Under the pieces are notes generated by a model that was not told the origin of the DNA, searched no databases, and saw only the letters and a program-made list of their open reading frames with translations. Both the position numbers and the translations under genes were made by a program. From Hibiscus mutabilis (taxonomy: Eukaryota; Streptophyta; Magnoliopsida; Malvales; Malvaceae), in the NCBI GenBank assembly GCA_019671005.1, contig CM033719.1, positions 25,470,750 to 25,534,749 on the forward strand: a DNA stretch of 64,000 nucleotides, written 5' to 3'. Every line of letters starts with the position of its first letter. Position 1 is the stretch's first letter. Positions 62,868 to 64,000 of this stretch are shown one piece after another.

Positions 62868-64000
62868 CCAGCCATAAATGCATTTCTGTAACCTTGGGTA
62901 TCGATACTCGAAAGTGTGTATCGGTACCTGCCAAAACAAGAAAGAGTCATTGCACATAAATGTCAAGCGTACCGGTACACGATACATCCGTATTGGTACG
63001 GTACTTCGGGTATCGGTACGAATGCTTCCCTATCGATACGCGAAGTGCTCTCTAGAAATCAAAATGCTTTTGCATATCGGTACGAGAAAAGACCGTATCA
63101 GTACGAGCAGCCAATTTTTTACTTTTAAAATATTAAAAACTTATTTGAGTCAAAAAACTTTTCAAAAACCTTTCAAATGTATTTTTCAAGTTGAATGGAC
63201 CTTGAATTAATTTTGCAATATTTGTTCAGGTCCAAAAATATTTTTCATTGAATTAGATCAAAATAAATATCTCAACAATCTCCCCCTTTTTGATATAAAG
63301 AAACCACTTAAAATTTATTTTTGAAAATATCCCCCATAGCAAAGTAATTTTAGAAAAAGAGAATATTTTAGAGAAATATTTAAGCTCCCATTTTCTTTTT
63401 GAAATTAATTTTTTTAAACTTATCTCTCCCACTTTTTGTTATATCAAAAATAATTCAATCTTTAAAGTTCAAAAATAACAATAGAGAGTAAGTTGATTCT
63501 TTGAAAAATAAAAACTCCACCTTAATAAGTGCATTCTATTTTAAATTTTAGCTCAAAATATTTTGACACTTCAGAAAATCATTGAATTTCAATAAAAATG
63601 ATCGAGTTTAAAAAATCCATGAAATTCAATTTATCAAGAATTTTTAGAAAACCTTATGCATTAATATGAATAAAACATATTTAAAACACATGCAAAAAGC
63701 TTCAAAGAATGTTATGCACTAAAATGGTTTTAATACTCAAGTTTGCATAAACATTCAAAAATTTATTAAAAATAAGTAACCAATATAATTGAATAGATTA
63801 AACTTAGAGGTTACCCATCTTTAATATGTGAGCATATAACCTTTGTAAATGAGAGTAGGATTGATAGTTCATCATGATTTCTTAACCTTGTTGTCGAACA
63901 AATTAGCTCTTCAAGGTCGATTGAATGTAGAAATGGATCGAGCACTCCTAGGATCTCCTCAAAGGTTGTTAACTGTCTATTTGAGTCATGCTCTTATACA
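62868..64000. other. Unassigned repeat-like region with TATCGATACG words
   Basis: 62890-63110 carries eight or more GTATCGGTACG-type words (GGGTATCGATACTC, GCGTACCGGTAC, CCCTATCGATACGCG). The rest is AT-rich and includes AATCTCCCCCTTTTTGATAT at about 63280, a phrase I associate with plant retroelement flanks. No coding domain. It may be part of another LTR running past the window. Confidence 0.45.

Overview
The window looks like repeat-rich nuclear DNA of a eudicot plant. Evidence is spliced host genes with GT..AG introns, a plant-type quinolinate synthase, a plant-only NRT3/NAR2 nitrate-transport partner, and nested plant Ty3/gypsy retrotransposons with tRNA-type primer sites. The retroelement types (large-LTR Tekay/Del-like chromoviruses and Tat/Ogre-like elements with tandem repeats before the 3' LTR) would fit Malvaceae such as cotton, but that taxon is an inference from memory of such repeats, not a database result.

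Only two host genes are supported. The last three exons of chloroplast quinolinate synthase (NAD synthesis) lie at 73-1327 on the plus strand and run off the left edge. A complete two-exon NRT3/NAR2 gene lies at 28432-29209 on the minus strand. They act in separate pathways and are separated by about 27 kb of repeats. A short RRM-coding fragment (33304-33465) is a broken relic.

Layout: 1-1600 quinolinate synthase 3' end; 1600-2620 AT-rich spacer; 2620-3600 and 24898-25790 two halves of one degenerate telomere-like tandem array, split by element A. Element A (plus strand, 3601-24897) is a chromovirus-like gypsy element with 3.5 kb LTRs. Its 3' LTR is itself interrupted by element B (minus strand, 12926-22770) of the same lineage, and the right junction of B has been eroded by deletion. 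26565-28095 is an inverted-repeat (foldback-like) element carrying AAGTATCGATACTT palindromes, split by a 498 bp Mutator-like MITE with a perfect 9 bp target duplication. 28289-29300 is NRT3. 29300-33465 is spacer, a dispersed repeat, a decayed LTR and the RRM relic.

From 33466 on, nearly everything is retroelement. Element C (Tat/Ogre-like, 33466-45390) holds a minus-strand solo LTR with perfect AAGCA duplications (38908-42882). F (45391-47424) is a minus-strand piece of an A-type LTR. Element D (Tat/Ogre-like, 47425-60091) has gag remnants but no recognised pol. E (60102-62867) is a single chromovirus-like LTR. 62868-64000 is unassigned, repeat-like DNA. All retroelement reading frames are broken by stops, frameshifts or lost catalytic residues, so these copies are fossils. 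The most notable recurring pattern is clusters of near-palindromic GTATCGATAC words, in roughly 53-62 bp tandem units in the LTRs, found in several otherwise different repeats. I did not find a defence system, gene cluster or other clearly new coding system.
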